This document shows positions 44,740 to 54,066 of a stretch of 64,000 nt of DNA, piece by piece; the stretch's first letter is position 1; each line of letters opens with the position of its first letter. The stretch is taken from contig NZ_JAQYWB010000001.1 in NCBI RefSeq assembly GCF_030145185.1, forward strand, positions 62,001 through 126,000, in the 5' to 3' direction. Source of the DNA: Desulfoluna sp. (lineage in GTDB: Bacteria; Desulfobacterota; Desulfobacteria; Desulfobacterales; Desulfolunaceae). The notes beneath the pieces were generated by a model. The model saw only the letters and a program-made list of their open reading frames with translations, was not told where the DNA came from and ran no database searches. The translations under genes and the position numbers were made by a program.

Positions 44740-45306
44740 TCACATTCCGCCAAACTCTTTTTCAATTTCTTTGTCCAACTCTTCCTGGCCCTTTTTAGCC
44801 TGGAATTTCTGCCAGAGCGCCTTGTCATTTTTATAGCTGGTCACCGCAGCCTGCTTCATGGCATCGGCAACACCTGAAACAGCCTCAGGCTGAAGAGCTA
44901 CCAGCACATAGATCTCCTGATTGGCGTCATCTTTATGAACATTCTTAATCTGGCTCCCGGTAAGATCAACCTTGGCGACCTGCTTGGAGACATTGGTAAA
45001 CACCTTGTCCACGGTTGTGTCATCGCCCACCCCAGTGGTCTCTGTGAAGTTCTTGATCATGTTCTTCACTTTGACGTTAATGGTGCGTGCAATTTCATCC
45101 CGGGCGTTGGAGGTGGCCTCAAGCTTGGCAAAGCTCACACCGGCAGGGCCGATCTTGGCAGAACCCACAGCACTGATACCGCCCTCAGGGGGCATGAGAA
45201 CCCAAGCAGGAAGGTCACTGGGCGCAACAGTCGGACCGCTTTTGCAACCGGCCAGAACAAAGGCACAACACATTACCATCACTACCGCTATCCATACTCG
45301 TTTCAT
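44740..45306 (-). CDS. LPP20-like lipoprotein (a)
   Basis: 188 residues from the ATG at 45306 (AAGGAG ten bases upstream). Lipobox LAGC (Cys21). The mature protein has the LPP20 pattern: LPAWVLMPPEGG, ISAVGSAKIG, AKLEATSNARDEIARTINVKV, EIYVLVAL, then a charged C-terminal helix. LPP20 proteins are outer-membrane lipoproteins best known from Helicobacter pylori. Second gene of the envelope cluster. Confidence 0.82.
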   Translation of the reverse strand: MKRVWIAVVMVMCCAFVLAGCKSGPTVAPSDLPAWVLMPPEGGISAVGSAKIGPAGVSFAKLEATSNARDEIARTINVKVKNMIKNFTETTGVGDDTTVDKVFTNVSKQVAKVDLTGSQIKNVHKDDANQEIYVLVALQPEAVSGVADAMKQAAVTSYKNDKALWQKFQAKKGQEELDKEIEKEFGGM

Positions 45307-45438
45307 CGTCTCATTCTCCTTATGTGTCATTGATGTACATCAGGTTATAGATGGCGCCCAGTCTTTATTTATTCGAGTCCATCTCGAAATAACGGCAACC
45401 AAATGCCCCTGTGGGCAATCGTCATTGCATCATAATGA

Positions 45439-47040
45439 CTATTGCCAATTTCTGATTTTAACCACGTTGGGCTTTCTTCGTTTATATTTCGGCATAGCCA
45501 TGCCGGCCGACGCATTAATATAGGTTGGGTCACAAACAATATACTTTCGATTGTTTATCACCACATAATCGCCGGGGACATTCTCGCTGAAGCGAACCGC
45601 CGTGGCGACATGACCGGGATAATTGAGTCCCACCACATCCAGCTTTAAAATCCGACGCACCAGATAAGCGAAGAGAAACGATCGATCCTCACAGTCTGAA
45701 TAGGGATACCAGAGCGTCTCTTCGGGAAGCATGTATTTCTCATGGCCCATCTGAGCATCATCGGTTTTGTAAGCAAAGGCCTTTTGAGAGAGCCCCAGAA
45801 GGTAGTCCACGGCCTCTTTCTCGCCCTTGCCTTCAAGAACCTTTTTCAACCCCTTGACCATGGTATAATTCAATTCATCGGAAGCCAGGGCATCAAAATA
45901 AATCTTGATATTGGTCTGGGGGTAAAACCGATAATACTCAACCAGACGCTTGTTGTAGGAGACGTCCAGGTGTTGAGCCTCTCCACCATAGTTAAACGTC
46001 AGCTCTCTATTTATAATATCGGAGCCAAGGTCCGGGGCCTTAAGGATGCGGTAATCCATTAACCGTTCTGAGAGAGGATACTTCCCCTTATACGTATAAA
46101 GACGTCCCAGTTTTTCCCTGCTGCCATCAAAGGTCATGGCATAGTATCGCATGCCCTGAAGAGTCAGATAGGAGACGCCATACAAACGGTTGCGCGAAGG
46201 CAACAGAAGATAAACCCGATCGTCGGAATACCCTACCCTGGCGTCATATCCGCTCTTGGCCGACATAAACCAGGTAAAGAGATTGGCCAGGTTTCGATCG
46301 CCCTCATAAATCGTCATCCCACAGGTAAAAAGAAGATTATGATACCCCCAGTCGTTTAACCCAAGCCGCTCCCTTTTTTCCCGTGCCTGGGACAAAAAGG
46401 CCTCGTATCGTGGCGACTGGCTCATGGCGTCCCAATAAGAGGCCAAGGCTGGTTTCAGCGGAGGCGTCAGTGAAACCTGGGGAAAAGAGAACTCACCGGC
46501 AAAGAGATGGTTGCTGCCAAAGAACGCGAGGGTGAGCCCCACAGGAAGCGACTCCACCTCCATACGCGGCGTTTCATCCAAGGGAATGATTTTTTCCGGC
46601 AATGGCATCGGAACAACCGCAACGGAAGGCTCGGGGAGAGCCGGTGCGCTTTCCGGGACGCTGTCATCACCTGAGGTGCTGTCTGGCACTGGAGGCAAGG
46701 AAGGCGGCAAAACCGGGAGAATGATCTCACCCACGACAGAGCTGGGATCGGGCTTCTTTGCCACGGCCTCTGCCTCTTCCTTTTCAGGCACCGGCGGCTT
46801 CGCGACGGGAAGGGAGGTCGGTTTGGAGACACGGTCCCTGACAAGCCCCTTGGAGGCCTCAAACTCTACCCACTGCGCCTTGAGATAATCGACAAACTCC
46901 GCATCTCTTTCATCCCGATACTGGGCAAAAGCCCCCATTTCACTTCGGGCAAAATCTTCATATTCATCGGCAAAGACGGGCATCGCCAGAAACAACACCG
47001 CGACGGCAAGACAACCGGTACGTACAGACTGTAAAGGCAT
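45439..47040 (-). CDS. Exported transglutaminase-like protein with MltC-type N-terminus
   Basis: 533 residues. A signal peptide (ends FADEYEDF) is followed by EMGAFAQYRDERDAEFVDYLKAQWVEFEA, which matches the D/E-F-x-x-Y repeats at the start of the MltC-like protein two genes away. A Pro-rich linker (about 75-160) leads to a large domain ending in a transglutaminase-like triad: Cys in YSDCEDRSFLFAY, His in YPGHVATAV, and Asp in VCDPTYINAS. The first gene of the cluster; it may process or cross-link wall or surface proteins. Behind GGAGAA. Confidence 0.78.
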   Translation of the reverse strand: MPLQSVRTGCLAVAVLFLAMPVFADEYEDFARSEMGAFAQYRDERDAEFVDYLKAQWVEFEASKGLVRDRVSKPTSLPVAKPPVPEKEEAEAVAKKPDPSSVVGEIILPVLPPSLPPVPDSTSGDDSVPESAPALPEPSVAVVPMPLPEKIIPLDETPRMEVESLPVGLTLAFFGSNHLFAGEFSFPQVSLTPPLKPALASYWDAMSQSPRYEAFLSQAREKRERLGLNDWGYHNLLFTCGMTIYEGDRNLANLFTWFMSAKSGYDARVGYSDDRVYLLLPSRNRLYGVSYLTLQGMRYYAMTFDGSREKLGRLYTYKGKYPLSERLMDYRILKAPDLGSDIINRELTFNYGGEAQHLDVSYNKRLVEYYRFYPQTNIKIYFDALASDELNYTMVKGLKKVLEGKGEKEAVDYLLGLSQKAFAYKTDDAQMGHEKYMLPEETLWYPYSDCEDRSFLFAYLVRRILKLDVVGLNYPGHVATAVRFSENVPGDYVVINNRKYIVCDPTYINASAGMAMPKYKRRKPNVVKIRNWQ

Positions 47041-47344
47041 GGTTTAAATTCTCCGTGTGGACCGTGGCATGCGCCATAATCAGCTTCAATCATGGGCTGC
47101 ATGAAACCGTCCATAGTTTTCAATGCTCTAAAGCACTGCAAAGCAACTCATCAATCAATAATCGGGCATCTTTGACACACGATATCTCTTTGCAGTCACA
47201 TCAATGGCATGTATCTATATGTTTAACACAGACGTTGATCAGGGATTGTGAGAAGGATCACAGGAAGCGCCGCCGCCCCCCATTTTTTCGAGGTCTCTGG
47301 GTCACTGCCACCCCACGAGTGGGGTGGCAGCCTGCCAAAAGCGT
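47041..47344 (-). other. Region between the acyltransferase and transglutaminase-like genes
   Basis: No gene is supported. CTGCCACCCCAC-GA-GTGGGGTGGCAG at 47305-47330 is a perfect 12-bp hairpin just after the acyltransferase stop (minus strand), without a T run. Confidence 0.55.
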
Positions 47345-48256
47345 TCACACCGTTTGGGGAGGCTGTTTTTTCCATCGCGAGTGCATCCAGATCCAATGCT
47401 TCGGATAACGGCGAATCATGGATTCGTACACATCAGAACAGCGTTGGGTATTCACCAGCGCGTCTGCCTGGGGGTCATCGCTTATTTGAAGAGTGAGAGG
47501 CGCCTGACATTCAATGGTATAGCTGTAATCGTCATTGAGGCGGATAAAAACAGGAACAATCGGGATATCATGCTGCACCGCCAGAATAGCAGGAATCACA
47601 GCCGTGTGAGCCTGCTTGCCAAAAAAATCGACAAAGACCCCTTTCACCTTGGTATCCAGATCAAATAGCATACCGTAAACACACCCCTCTTTCAAGCCGT
47701 TTACCATGCTTTTCAGAGCATGCCCGCGCGCGGTATTGGAATACCCGGCCTCGTTGCGGTAGCCCACAATAATGGCATCAAGTCGCGGGTCGTAGGATCG
47801 CTTGGCGATCACGCGTAAGGGGATCCCTTTTTGCACCAGCCAGGTGCCCATAAGCTCCCAGTTGCTGAAGTGGCCGGTTTGCAGAAGCACTCCGTGCCCC
47901 TGGGCCACGGCATCGGTGAGATGATGAAAATTTTCCACCGTCACAAGACGATCCAGCCCCTGGCGAACCAACACAGGAAGCCTCACTGCATCGGCCACAC
48001 ACACAGCCAGGTTGTTAAACACGCCTTTTGAGAGGGTTTTTATCTCTTTTTTTGAAAGCTCATCCCCAAAAGCATCCGTTAAATGGCGAAGACTCTTCTT
48101 GCGTTCATGGAGAGCGAGAAACCAGGCCAGACGACCGACACCCCGCATCAAGAGGATCGCAGCACGACGGTTCAGGGTTCGAAGCAGAGAGATCAGGGCC
48201 ACAATGGCATAATAAATAATATCGTTTTTAATTTTTTTCCCAAGACATTTGCTCAT
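47345..48256 (-). CDS. LpxL/HtrB-type lipid A acyltransferase
   Basis: 303 residues from the ATG at 48256. An N-terminal amphipathic/transmembrane helix is followed by the HX4E active site GHFSNWELMG, VIAKRSYDPRLD, and FVDFFGKQAHT, all typical of lysophospholipid acyltransferases that add a secondary acyl chain to lipid A (LpxL/LpxM group). PIVPVFIRLNDDYSY and HWIWMHSRWK fit the C-terminal family motifs. Together with lptE and murJ it confirms an LPS-containing envelope. Confidence 0.9.
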   Translation of the reverse strand: MSKCLGKKIKNDIIYYAIVALISLLRTLNRRAAILLMRGVGRLAWFLALHERKKSLRHLTDAFGDELSKKEIKTLSKGVFNNLAVCVADAVRLPVLVRQGLDRLVTVENFHHLTDAVAQGHGVLLQTGHFSNWELMGTWLVQKGIPLRVIAKRSYDPRLDAIIVGYRNEAGYSNTARGHALKSMVNGLKEGCVYGMLFDLDTKVKGVFVDFFGKQAHTAVIPAILAVQHDIPIVPVFIRLNDDYSYTIECQAPLTLQISDDPQADALVNTQRCSDVYESMIRRYPKHWIWMHSRWKKQPPQTV

Positions 48257-48368
48257 CAAACCAATCCAACCATGATAAAATCATAAAATATAAACATTGC
48301 AACGATTCCGCCTGCCCACTGAAAAATGTTGTGAACATTTTGATGACAGGCATATCACAGGCAGAAAA

Positions 48369-49943
48369 TCAAGGAAACTCCCTTTGTATTGTGCCTGCGA
48401 TAAGATGCTCAAAAACAATCTGCCTGGGCATGGCCAGGGTTCGAAAGTAAAGCACCCCGGCTGTTTTTTCTCCTGGGACGAGTTTTCCTTTAAGCCCTGT
48501 TTCCATCATGTTGTTGTATTTCAGACTCTTCCCATTGCTGGTCTCTAAAGTAAAAAAATCTGGATTGATATAGAGAATGTCATCGCTGGAATTACGAAGC
48601 CAGATGGTGATTTTACGCTGCTTCGTATAGGCGGCTGTGCCACGCCCCTCATCACGGAGCGCCATCTGCAGACTCGTGTTGCCCTTGTAAAAAAGAAGGT
48701 CAGCCCTCACCAATTTGCTGCGCAACTCTTTAAATTCACGATTTTTAGGATAAAAACCAAGTGATTTCTCAATAAAATCAACTGCTTTTTGGCTTTCAGC
48801 TGCATCATTTTTCTGACTTTTGTAATGCCGCAAGGCTTTGTCATAACATTGATCTGCAAAGCGTTTTTTATAGAAATCCTGCTTGGATCGATAAAACTCA
48901 CTGGATGGGTTCAACGCCACAAGGCGGGAAAAAAGGGTGAAGTTGGTTTCAAATTTCCAGGAAGGTACCGCCAATACCCTGGCATAAGTCTCTTTCTCTT
49001 CAAGAAAGACCTTCAGGGGCTTAATCTTCGTTTCCAAGGGCAAAATATCAAACCGCCCCAGAGCCGCTCGCGCCTCTTTAAATTTATGCTCATTGGCCAG
49101 GGAACGAATCTCTGCTCGAATGGCCGTATTGTCCCGGTTAAACTCCTCAACCAGCTTGGCCTCCTGCTTGACTCGGACACTCTGATCCCACCTGGACTTG
49201 AGGTGAACACCCCCCTTCCAGGCAAAAGGCAGGGCGGAAAGCACCAGGACCACTGCCAACGCGATGCCATACCACTGGGGCTTGCCCCGCTTCAACCAAC
49301 GCCATAGCCTCTGCACCCCATGCAGCGCTCTCTGCCCCTGGCTGGCGAAATCGGCATCGTCCCACGCGGCCTGGATCCGACGACCGGTGGCTTTGGTCCC
49401 CGCCCAGGGCTTGGTTTTGGTCTCATGAACATAGGGACTGTACCCCGGCCCGGCGTCCACCAAACACTCCCCGAGATCATCCAGCATGGGCACCTTCCCA
49501 TTCTGCTCGGAAGCCCCTGAAGACGAGGGCAAGCCGTTGCCATTGCCGATCGTGCGCTTGAGTTTACTGAAAATCACGCCGCACCGAACGCATTCCAGGG
49601 ACCCTTCATCATTTCTGAATCCACACTGGGGACAAAGGACATCATTGGAATGGAAATCGGAAGGGATATCCTCCAATTCAAGAGAAGATTCCCCCTCGCC
49701 CCCAGGGAGGTCCTTTTCCATGACCAGACTTTCCTCATCCATCACAAGACGTTCTTCTTCCGGTTCGTCTATTCCCAGCTCCCGACGCAACTCCTTCTGT
49801 TGCTCATGGTAGCGTTCCATCGCCTCTTCACTGCGACGTTCCTCAATGACAATGGACTCCGCAGAAAGGGCCATATCCGATCCACAGGCAATGCACTCCA
49901 CATCTTCCTGATCGTTTTCATATCCGCATACTGGACACTTCAT
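48369..49943 (-). CDS. Double zinc-ribbon single-span membrane protein, function unknown
   Basis: 524 residues. Two zinc ribbons: CPVC..CIAC at residues 3-20 and CPQC..CVRC at about 103-121, followed by a Ser-rich linker, one membrane helix (about 225-245: WYGIALAVVLVLSALPFAW), a coiled charged section with TPR-like helices (ALRHYKSQKNDAAESQKAVDF), and a C-terminal beta domain (KITIWLRNSSDDILYINPD) like those seen in small periplasmic sensor domains. The zinc ribbons are cytoplasmic. No family recognised. Confidence 0.65.
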   Translation of the reverse strand: MKCPVCGYENDQEDVECIACGSDMALSAESIVIEERRSEEAMERYHEQQKELRRELGIDEPEEERLVMDEESLVMEKDLPGGEGESSLELEDIPSDFHSNDVLCPQCGFRNDEGSLECVRCGVIFSKLKRTIGNGNGLPSSSGASEQNGKVPMLDDLGECLVDAGPGYSPYVHETKTKPWAGTKATGRRIQAAWDDADFASQGQRALHGVQRLWRWLKRGKPQWYGIALAVVLVLSALPFAWKGGVHLKSRWDQSVRVKQEAKLVEEFNRDNTAIRAEIRSLANEHKFKEARAALGRFDILPLETKIKPLKVFLEEKETYARVLAVPSWKFETNFTLFSRLVALNPSSEFYRSKQDFYKKRFADQCYDKALRHYKSQKNDAAESQKAVDFIEKSLGFYPKNREFKELRSKLVRADLLFYKGNTSLQMALRDEGRGTAAYTKQRKITIWLRNSSDDILYINPDFFTLETSNGKSLKYNNMMETGLKGKLVPGEKTAGVLYFRTLAMPRQIVFEHLIAGTIQREFP

Positions 49944-50242
49944 ACGTTTCCCTTAATTTATCCATGATGACCACGCAAAAGGCCGAACCGGGCAGTATCA
50001 CGGCTTGCCACCGTGTCGTTCGACCTGCCCAGGCAGCGATGCCTGTTGGTAAAACACCTTGGCAAGCAACTCACGAGCGTTGGACATCATTCATTATCAA
50101 TGATTTTTCATTCGCTACAACACACTCATCTGAAGTAATACAGATCCCCTGATATTGTCAAATGTTATCAGGCATTTGCTCACTCAAATAAAAGCAATCT
50201 CACCGAACAGGCCTACTTTTTAATCAGGTTAAGCCCTACAAA
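49944..50242. other. Intergenic region
   Basis: 300 bases with no supported gene or clear regulatory element. It must contain the promoter of the zinc-ribbon gene near its left end. Confidence 0.4.
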
Positions 50243-51049
50243 TCAACGACCTGTAAATATCGGACGGCGTTTCTCAAAGATGGCGGACAGGGCCTCTTGA
50301 TGATCTTCCGACCCGTGGCACTGAGCCTGCATCAAGGCACAGGGTTCCAAAAAATCCGGCAACTCCATCCGTTGCCCCATCTTCAAAAGCTTCTTGGCCA
50401 TGCGAAGGGCCTGGGGCGGCTTGGCGGCAATTTTTTGAGCCATGCCCGCAGCCTCCGTCAGCAGCACCTCATGTGCAACCACACGGGAAACCAACCCCAT
50501 CTCAAGGGCGTGTTCAGCGTTAATCACATCGGCGGTAAACGTCAATTCACAGGCTTTTGCCATCCCCACGGCCCGCGGAAGCAACCAGGCACCGCCGTCA
50601 CCGGGAATCAACCCCACGTTGAGGAAGGTCTCCCCGAAGGTCGCCTTTTCCGACGCAATACGGATATCGCACATTAGGGTCAGATCGAACCCTGCGCCCA
50701 CCGCCGGGCCGTTGATGGCTGCAATCACCGGGATTTCGATGGATTCCATGGCAAGGGGAATTCTCTGGACATGGGTTTTGTAGTGGGTGACCAGCTCTGC
50801 TGCATTGCCTGCAAACATCCCTTTCTTTTGTGCCATCTCCTTGATATTGCCTCCGGAAGAAAAGGCGGGGTCGCATCCCGTCAGGACCAGCACGCTGATG
50901 CCTGAATCGCCGTTAATCTCCTCGACCAGGCCACAAAGCTCATCAATCATCGCCCCACCGGTGATGGCGTTGCGAATGTCAGGACGATTCAAAATTGCGG
51001 TCACAACCCGTCCGTCCCGTTCCACCCGAATTTCCGTGAATCCATCCAT
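50243..51049 (-). CDS. Enoyl-CoA hydratase/isomerase family protein
   Basis: 268 residues, crotonase fold. Oxyanion-hole motifs AFSSGGNIKEM and INGPAVGAGFDLTLMCDIRIAS are intact, and the acid region reads FGETFLNVGLIPGDGG. It probably hydrates or isomerises an enoyl-CoA in fatty-acid or aromatic degradation; the second catalytic Glu of classic hydratases is not clearly in place, so isomerase or another crotonase activity is possible. ATG at 51049 behind AAAGGAGAG. Confidence 0.87.
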   Translation of the reverse strand: MDGFTEIRVERDGRVVTAILNRPDIRNAITGGAMIDELCGLVEEINGDSGISVLVLTGCDPAFSSGGNIKEMAQKKGMFAGNAAELVTHYKTHVQRIPLAMESIEIPVIAAINGPAVGAGFDLTLMCDIRIASEKATFGETFLNVGLIPGDGGAWLLPRAVGMAKACELTFTADVINAEHALEMGLVSRVVAHEVLLTEAAGMAQKIAAKPPQALRMAKKLLKMGQRMELPDFLEPCALMQAQCHGSEDHQEALSAIFEKRRPIFTGR

Positions 51050-51273
51050 GGTCTCTCCTTTCGAGAATACACATCCTTCATTTTTCTCGGAAATAATTTT
51101 CTCGGAAATAACCCGATGTCAGACACTGTAGCAAAACAACCTTTATATTTCACCGAAAATGAAAAACAACTTTCGCCTGCCGGGACATCATTCACAATAA
51201 AATGACGCGCCTGTCGTCCCACCCATGCAAGGTCCCCCTCCCACTTTTTCTGTCCTCTTTCATCAAAGAGAGC

Positions 51274-51302
51274 TTGACACCACCAAAAACTACGATTAAA
51301 AA
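51274..51302 (+). promoter_or_regulatory. Sigma-70-type promoter of the phosphoribosyltransferase gene
   Basis: TTGACA at 51274-51279, 17-base spacer, TAAAAA at 51297-51302: the same -35, spacing and -10 as the DDAH promoter. Predicted start near 51309. Confidence 0.55.
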
Positions 51303-51346
51303 ACGTAAGCTCGCAGCTTGGTGCTCTTTTCTCACTGGCCACGAGA

Positions 51347-51370
51347 ACCCGACATCGTGCGGGTTTTTTT
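51347..51370 (+). terminator. Leader terminator (attenuator) of the phosphoribosyltransferase gene
   Basis: ACCCG-AC-ATC-GT-g-CGGGT followed by seven T, about 40 bases after the predicted start of transcription. A competing TTCTC/GAGAA hairpin (about 51328-51347) abuts its 5' arm. Confidence 0.75.
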
Positions 51371-51479
51371 GTGCCTGGAGGTGCCGCCTGTACCCTTAGG
51401 ATCAAACCCGTCCCGCACCCCGCAGGAAGGCCCCTCATCATGGTCAGGTACACCACAAAAGAGATCCCTGCGGCGGGCG

Positions 51480-51501
51480 CCGGCATGGCAAACCATGCCG
51501 G
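51480..51501 (+). promoter_or_regulatory. Hairpin just before the phosphoribosyltransferase Shine-Dalgarno
   Basis: CCGGCATGG-CAAA-CCATGCCGG, a perfect 9-bp stem with a 4-base loop, 30 bases upstream of the ATG. It could affect ribosome access or mRNA stability. Confidence 0.5.
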
Positions 51502-51530
51502 ACCGAACCAAGCCCCAAGGAGAACTGTTC

Positions 51531-52517
51531 ATGCTGCACCCTGTCGTCCAAACACCCCAATGCGCCATTCACCGCATTTCCGATCATACCCCGGCCCACA
51601 TCGACCGCCTCGTTATTTCCACCCCCGAAACCCGTGCCATTGCCAACGACCCACGGGTCATGGGCGTCGACTACACGCGCCGTCTTAAAAATACCTGCGC
51701 CCGCATCCTCTCCCTGCTGAAAGCCGAAGAGATGAACTGCCTGACCGAACACGAGACCATCGTCTTTGATATCCTGCGCGGCGGCCTGAACTTCGGACTC
51801 CGGGAAGCCCTGGCCGATGCCTTCTCCTGGAACCGCCACGGAGGCTCTTTTATCAGCGCCCAGCGTGCACGCGTTGACGACGATCCCGAGCAGTGGCACA
51901 TTATGGAGAGCGAATACAGCAAGGTCTATATGCCGAAAACTGCCAGCATCGTCATCGGCGACGTGGTGGCCACCGGTACCAGCCTGGAACACGCCATGAA
52001 AGCCCTGGTGGCCGAAGCGAAAAAGCAGGGGACGGCCCTTCGTTCCATCGTCTTCTTCACCTTCGGTGGTTCCCGGGCCGAAGAGATCCTCGAAGCCGCC
52101 GACGCCATGTGCCGAAAGCTTTTCCCCGCTTATGAGGGCACCACCCTCATCTATCTGGAGGGCCGATTTGTCATCCCCACGGAAGAGACCCCCCTCACCA
52201 TCAAAATCACCGGCACCGATCTGTTGCGAAGGGATGCCCTCATGGCCCCTGAATTCATTGAGTCCAGCTACGAAGACCCCTCGTACCCCATCCAGCGCTG
52301 CACCATCTATGATGCCGGATCCCGAGCCTTCTGGACGCCCGAATACATCGCGGATCTCACCGAATACTGGAGCGAGACCCTCACCCTGGCTGAAAACGGA
52401 ATGAGCTATGAGACTCTGCTCTCAGAACGCTTCCCCCAACTCGATGCGACCCGTTTCGGCAAGGTAGACCTGACCGCGATCTGTCGTAAGCAAATCGCCC
52501 AGCTGGAGCCAAAGTAA
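51531..52517 (+). CDS. Type I phosphoribosyltransferase-family protein
   Basis: 328 residues from the ATG at 51531, with AAGGAGA upstream. The PRPP-binding motif is VIGDVVATGTSLEHA; an upstream DILRGGLNFGLREAL loop and a downstream IVFFTFGG strand fit the type I fold. It is longer than single-domain uracil or adenine PRTases (about 200), with an extra C-terminal segment of about 120 residues. It is next to a cytosine-permease-like transporter, so a role in nucleobase salvage is likely, but the base is not known. Confidence 0.8.
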   Translation: MLHPVVQTPQCAIHRISDHTPAHIDRLVISTPETRAIANDPRVMGVDYTRRLKNTCARILSLLKAEEMNCLTEHETIVFDILRGGLNFGLREALADAFSWNRHGGSFISAQRARVDDDPEQWHIMESEYSKVYMPKTASIVIGDVVATGTSLEHAMKALVAEAKKQGTALRSIVFFTFGGSRAEEILEAADAMCRKLFPAYEGTTLIYLEGRFVIPTEETPLTIKITGTDLLRRDALMAPEFIESSYEDPSYPIQRCTIYDAGSRAFWTPEYIADLTEYWSETLTLAENGMSYETLLSERFPQLDATRFGKVDLTAICRKQIAQLEPK

Positions 52518-52578
52518 AAAGTGGGGCCTTCGGCAACCCAGCCGTGGCCCTTCGTTTCACAGGTTTGACACACAGCAC

Positions 52579-52612
52579 CCCGCTTTCGAGGTGGCTCCCT
52601 CGCCACCCACGT
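52579..52612. repeat. REP-like repeat between the phosphoribosyltransferase and permease genes
   Basis: CCCGCTTTCGAGGTGGC at 52579-52595 occurs in inverted orientation at 59464-59480. The local sequence also folds as GGTGGC-TCCCTC-GCCACC. Confidence 0.7.
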
Positions 52613-52649
52613 TATCCGGGCTCTCTTTCAGCCTTTACAGGAGACACCG

Positions 52650-53915
52650 ATGAAGAACGACCAACCCACGGATACCGATTTTGCCCTCACCCATGTTGCT
52701 GACGGCCACCGCAAGGGGTTCTGGCCCATGCTGGTGGTGATGCTCGGGTTTACCTTTTTCTCTGCCAGCATGTGGTCCGGCGGCAAACTCGGCACGGGCC
52801 TCACCGCCTGGCAGCTCATCGCCACCGTCATGACCGGCAACCTGCTTTTGGGCTGCTACACCGGCCTTCTGGCATCCATCGCCGCCAGGACAGGTCTCTC
52901 CACCCACCTGCTGGCGCGTTTTTCCTTCGGCGAGAAGGGGTCCTATCTCCCCTCTTTTCTTCTCTCCATCACCCAGGTCGGCTGGTTTGGCGTCGGGGTT
53001 GCCATGTTCGCCCTGCCCGTTCAGAAGGTCACCGGCTGGAACATCCACGCCCTGATCATCGGATCCGGTCTTTTAATGACCGGCACCGCCTGGTTCGGTT
53101 TCCGCGCCCTCACCCTTTTAAGCTTTGTCGCCGTCCCCTCCATCGCCGTCCTGGGGAGCCTCTCCGTGGGCAAAGCCTTCACCGAGTTCGGAGGCGTTGA
53201 CGCCTGGTTTGCCATGGTCCCTTCCGAGCCCATGAGCCTTTTTACCGCCATTGGCATCTGCGTCGCCTCCTTTATCAGCGGCGGAACCCTCACCCCGGAC
53301 TTCACCCGCTTCGCCAAAAATGAAAAAACGGCCGTCTCCACCACCGTCATCGCCTTCTTCCTTGGCAACAGCCTGATGTTTCTCTTCGGTGCCGTGGGCG
53401 CGGCCTTCTACAAGCAGGCCGACATCTCCGACGTACTCATGAACCAGGGGATGATCGTCTGGGCCATGGTGATCCTGGGGCTTAACATCTGGACCACCAA
53501 TGACAACGCCCTCTACGCCTCAGGCCTTGGCTTCTCCAACATCACCGGGTTGCCCAAGAAACTCATCGTGATCGTCAACGGCATCATCGGAACCCTGGCC
53601 GCCCTCTATCTTTACAATAACTTCGTGGGCTGGCTCAGCCTCCTCAACACCATGCTCCCCTCCATCGGCGGCATCCTCATCGCCGACTACTTCATGGTCA
53701 GAAAACGTCTCTACGGTCACCTCGATGAGACCCGGTTCGAAACCATCCGCCCCACGGCCATCCTCGCCTGGGCCGCGGGGGTCGTCGCCGCCAAGGTGAT
53801 CCCCGGCATCGCCCCGGTCAACAGCGTCCTGGCGGCCATCGGCGTCTACCTCGTGGCAGAGCAGGTATTAGCCAGCATAAAAGCTGGCAAGCCCCCTGAG
53901 CGCGAAACGGTTTAA
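52650..53915 (+). CDS. Cytosine permease-like NCS1 transporter
   Basis: 421 residues, about twelve hydrophobic helices, close to E. coli CodB (419). GKLGTGLTAWQ near the first helix, LLARFSFGEKGS, TPDFTRFAKN and WTTNDNALYASGLGFSNI are family features. It would import a nucleobase such as cytosine by Na+ or H+ symport and hand it to the preceding PRTase product, although no deaminase is seen. ATG at 52650 behind ACAGGAGAC. Confidence 0.9.
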   Translation: MKNDQPTDTDFALTHVADGHRKGFWPMLVVMLGFTFFSASMWSGGKLGTGLTAWQLIATVMTGNLLLGCYTGLLASIAARTGLSTHLLARFSFGEKGSYLPSFLLSITQVGWFGVGVAMFALPVQKVTGWNIHALIIGSGLLMTGTAWFGFRALTLLSFVAVPSIAVLGSLSVGKAFTEFGGVDAWFAMVPSEPMSLFTAIGICVASFISGGTLTPDFTRFAKNEKTAVSTTVIAFFLGNSLMFLFGAVGAAFYKQADISDVLMNQGMIVWAMVILGLNIWTTNDNALYASGLGFSNITGLPKKLIVIVNGIIGTLAALYLYNNFVGWLSLLNTMLPSIGGILIADYFMVRKRLYGHLDETRFETIRPTAILAWAAGVVAAKVIPGIAPVNSVLAAIGVYLVAEQVLASIKAGKPPERETV

Positions 53916-53945
53916 AACATCAAAGCCCCCTTGGGACAGACAAAA

Positions 53946-53974
53946 AAAGCCCTGTGCATCAGGCACAGGGCTTT
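53946..53974. terminator. Bidirectional terminator after the permease gene and the HlyD-like gene
   Basis: AAAGCCCTGTGC-ATCAG-GCACAGGGCTTT, 12 bp, flanked by an A run that gives a seven-T tail on the minus strand. Stronger for the minus-strand secretion genes. Confidence 0.88.
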
Positions 53975-54027
53975 ACAGCCAAAAGAAAAAGCTCTCTGTT
54001 TGTTAAACCCGTCTTTATAAAATCAGG

Positions 54028-54066
54028 CAAAAGTTTAGCCTCCGGAGGCATAAGCTGAATAGTTAC
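54028..54066 (-). repeat. REP-like repeat C
   Basis: CAAAAGTTTAGCCTCCGGAGGC (54028-54049) is a shortened copy of the element at 59747-59789. The next bases, AGCTGAATAGTTAC (54053-54066), recur in inverted orientation at 59562-59575. The repeat overlaps the stop codon of the HlyD-like gene. Confidence 0.8.

Larger units (their letters stand above)
51050..51530 (+). other. Upstream region of the phosphoribosyltransferase gene
   Basis: Divergent promoter region. Holds a promoter, a leader terminator and a downstream hairpin, listed separately. No gene is supported. Confidence 0.6.
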
